Positions 62,149-64,000 of a stretch of 64,000 bases of DNA are shown here, in pieces. Within the stretch, counting starts at the first letter, position 1. Each line of letters begins with the position of its first letter. The translations under genes and the position numbers were made by a program. The notes beneath the pieces are model-generated. The model was not told the DNA's origin. It ran no database searches and saw nothing but the letters and a program-made list of their open reading frames with translations. Source of the DNA: Verrucomicrobiia bacterium (GTDB taxonomy: Bacteria; Verrucomicrobiota; Verrucomicrobiia; Limisphaerales; DASXHY01); assembly GCA_035629175.1 (NCBI GenBank), contig DASPIL010000091.1, positions 112,875-176,874 of the forward strand, in the 5' to 3' direction.

Positions 62149-63678
62149 ATGAACATTCCTTTGCGGATCCATTGGCGCCACTTCCTTGCTGTGATCGTTG
62201 CCGGAACCTCGCTCCCGCTCCATGCCGCTGTCATAAACGTCACGACCAACGACAGCTACTCTAAGATTGAGACAGCGAAGGCGGGCGATGAAGTCGTAAT
62301 CGAACCGGGGACGTATCGCTTCCGGGTGTACCTGACCGGGCAGGGGAACGCCACCAATCCAATCATCATTCGCGCGGCCGATCCCGCGAATCGGCCGGTT
62401 TGGGATTTCGAAAGCTTGTTGGTTGAGACCGCGCCTGGCAGCTATACAGCGGGGGATCGCGGCCGCGGCGCGTGGCAGTTCAGCGAGGGTGCCCGCCATT
62501 ATCGCGTTTCGGGAATCGTGATTCGCAACGCCCGAACCGCATCTCGCAACTCCGCCGCAATCCGTTACTACAACAGTTCGACCAACCTTTACATCAGCAA
62601 CTGCCTCTTTGAATGGAATGACAACGGCCTGACCGGTGGAACGCAAGGCAGTGAAGCCACTGTTGAATATTGCGAGTTCAATTCCAATGGGAACACCAAC
62701 GCTTCGCTCTCCGCACCCAGCCACAATATCTACGTTTATGGTGGCTACCTGACCCTGCGCTACTGCTATGTGCACGATCCCGTCCAGGGCCAGAACTTCC
62801 ATATCCGCTGCCGGAGGTCGCTGATCGAATACAACTGGTTCGCGCGGGCGAACTCGTATGAGGGCGATCTCATGACGGACGACGACTTCAGCGGCAGCGG
62901 GCCGTTCACGCAGACGATGACGCTGCGCGGGAACGTGATCGTGCAAAAGGCGAACCCGCTGAACAATTCACAGGTGGTGGCGGTTTACAATGACGCGGAA
63001 CTCCCCAATCTCACGCTGAATGTGCATGCCTTTTACAACACATTCGTGGGCAACGGGGGCAACGCCTCTTTCATTCATCTTGCCAACGGTGACGGCACTG
63101 CGATGAACGCAGAAATCTCCAACAACATTATTTCAGGAACGGGCCGGCCTTTCCTGAACGACAACCCCGCAGCGGGAACTGTGAGGGGGCAGAACAACTG
63201 GCTGCGGCCCAACGCCACCATCGGACCGCTCACAGGTTCGGTGCAATCCTCCGCGCCTGGATTCCGGGATGCGAGCAATCAGGATTTCAGGCTGGCTGAG
63301 GACAGTGTGTGCATCGGCGCCGCCAACCCGGATGTTCTTTCGCCTCCGGGGCGCGAGTATTTCCTGAACGAAGTGACAAATCGCATGTGGCGCATTCGCG
63401 CCGCCGCGCGCGACATGGGAGCCTTTGAAAGCACGAGCAACGGTCCGGTTTTTGGGCCGAACGACCCGGAGCCGCGGCCGGCATTGTCGGTGTCGTTCAC
63501 CAACGGCGCCGCGCAGGTCAGTTGGCCGCTGTTTGCGCAGGATTATCAAGTGCAGGAATCACTGCTTCTTGAGGGCGCTGCCTGGCAAAACGCATCCGGT
63601 ACAGTGACGACGAATGCCGAAGGGGTCACGATGACAGTGGCCTTGACGAACGCCGGGTTTTTTCGCCTGCGCCGCTGA
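62149..63678 (+). CDS. Secreted parallel beta-helix protein (polysaccharide lyase-like) with FFRL module
   Basis: A 509-residue exported protein (signal peptide about 1-27). It begins with the PL6/chondroitinase-B-like pattern INVTTNDSYSKIETAKAGDEVVIEPGTYRFRVYLTGQGNATNPIIIRAADP. Right-handed beta-helix coils follow (YRVSGIVIRNARTASRNSAAIRYYNSSTNLYISNCLFEWND, ATVEYCEFNSNG, LTLRYCYVHDP). After the helix a region ends DMGAFES, and the last 55 residues carry the FFRL-type module (QVSWPLFAQDYQVQES to FFRLRR). It may cut or bind a uronate polysaccharide, which would feed KduI/KduD, but catalytic residues are not identified. It lies 33 bases after the persulfide reductase gene and may share its transcript by read-through. 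Confidence 0.88.
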   Translation: MNIPLRIHWRHFLAVIVAGTSLPLHAAVINVTTNDSYSKIETAKAGDEVVIEPGTYRFRVYLTGQGNATNPIIIRAADPANRPVWDFESLLVETAPGSYTAGDRGRGAWQFSEGARHYRVSGIVIRNARTASRNSAAIRYYNSSTNLYISNCLFEWNDNGLTGGTQGSEATVEYCEFNSNGNTNASLSAPSHNIYVYGGYLTLRYCYVHDPVQGQNFHIRCRRSLIEYNWFARANSYEGDLMTDDDFSGSGPFTQTMTLRGNVIVQKANPLNNSQVVAVYNDAELPNLTLNVHAFYNTFVGNGGNASFIHLANGDGTAMNAEISNNIISGTGRPFLNDNPAAGTVRGQNNWLRPNATIGPLTGSVQSSAPGFRDASNQDFRLAEDSVCIGAANPDVLSPPGREYFLNEVTNRMWRIRAAARDMGAFESTSNGPVFGPNDPEPRPALSVSFTNGAAQVSWPLFAQDYQVQESLLLEGAAWQNASGTVTTNAEGVTMTVALTNAGFFRLRR

Positions 63679-64000
63679 ATCAGTGCGCACGCCGGAACGC
63701 CGATTTGCACTCAGCTGACGACGATCGAAGAACCAAGCACGCACACGTTGAGCCCCATGTGCGTCGCCGAGAGGGGAATGGCGCTGCTCCCAATTCAGCT
63801 GCCCCAGCCGAGTTTAAAGTTAAGCCCGCCGCAAGCCGGCCGATCCGGTGCGGGCAAGGCAGTGATTCCGGAAGGTGGTCAGGAAAAATGGGCCAAGACA
63901 TGGGAACTGCGAGGTTTTATCGAGATTCCGTCTGATGAGCAGATTTCTGTACTTGCATTCCGCAGGCGGCTTGGCATTCTTGGCCTAGGTATTGGCTAAG
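63679..64000. other. Right-edge region without a supported gene
   Basis: About 320 bases after the beta-helix gene. Frames of 73-83 codons occur on both strands (for example 63748-63999 plus), but none shows a recognisable family, a good start or convincing composition. It may be a degraded gene or the promoter region of a gene beyond the edge. Confidence 0.4.

Noticed and set aside
63748..63999. Plus-strand frame of 83 codons at the right edge
   Set aside because: No recognised family, no ribosome binding site, and competing frames on both strands.

Overview
The window comes from a GC-rich Gram-negative bacterium that is most likely a member of Verrucomicrobiota (Limisphaerales/Pedosphaera-like). 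The grounds are a density of large secreted proteins with LamG, Ig-like, tail-fibre-like and PEP-CTERM modules, a sigma factor with a DLTQEF-type region 2 beside a Ser/Thr kinase, histidine kinases with OB-fold-like sensor domains, and an HNE_0200-type diheme cytochrome fused to a sugar dehydrogenase. This assignment rests on recognised protein styles and no database search was run. I saw no tRNA, rRNA, CRISPR array, prophage or intact insertion sequence.

Layout. 1-8 kb: the 5' part of a heptose adenylyltransferase gene, an RMD1-like membrane protein, an NtrC-type two-component pair, a CheY-like regulator, and a fused trehalose-phosphate synthase/phosphatase. 8-12.5 kb: one minus-strand operon lutA-lutB-lutC-kduI-kduD linking lactate oxidation with uronate catabolism. 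12.6-30.4 kb: an M29 aminopeptidase, lysA, an Ala/Pro-rich repeat protein, a 1447-residue LamG/sugar dehydrogenase/diheme cytochrome, small membrane and signalling genes, rpsU, a TIM-barrel isomerase, uvrC, gmhA and a thioredoxin-like protein. 30.7-46.7 kb: a minus-strand surface and signalling region holding a secreted Ig protein, a FecR-TPR-outer-membrane-barrel fusion, a CHASE2-Ser/Thr kinase, an ECF-type sigma factor, a repeat-bearing serine hydrolase, a tail-fibre-like protein, an M4 protease and a small secreted protein. 46.9-49.2 kb: peroxiredoxin and guaB. 49.4-59.3 kb: a glycan-degradation region with GH95, a LuxR-type two-component pair, GH16, a BNR_4 beta-propeller and a PEP-CTERM protein. 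59.5-62.1 kb: a sulfane-sulfur unit (ArsR regulator, YgaP-like rhodanese, CoA-disulfide-reductase-like protein with rhodanese domain). 62.1-63.7 kb: a secreted parallel beta-helix protein.

How the parts may work together. Secreted GH95, GH16, BNR_4 and beta-helix proteins would open fucose-, glucan- and uronate-containing polysaccharides. KduI and KduD would process unsaturated uronates, and the extracellular sugar dehydrogenase-cytochrome could take electrons from sugars outside the cell. The OB-fold kinase/LuxR pair between the glycosidase genes is the natural candidate regulator of that locus.

The strongest candidate for an undescribed system is 30.7-46.7 kb. A polypeptide that joins a FecR domain, TPRs and a TonB-receptor-like barrel sits directly upstream of a CHASE2 kinase and a sigma factor. 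A recurrent CTGTAAT motif (minus-strand reading) lies ahead of the operon heads for the secreted proteins. Two of those proteins, a protease and a beta-lactamase-like hydrolase, carry the same otherwise unexplained C-terminal module of about 70 residues.
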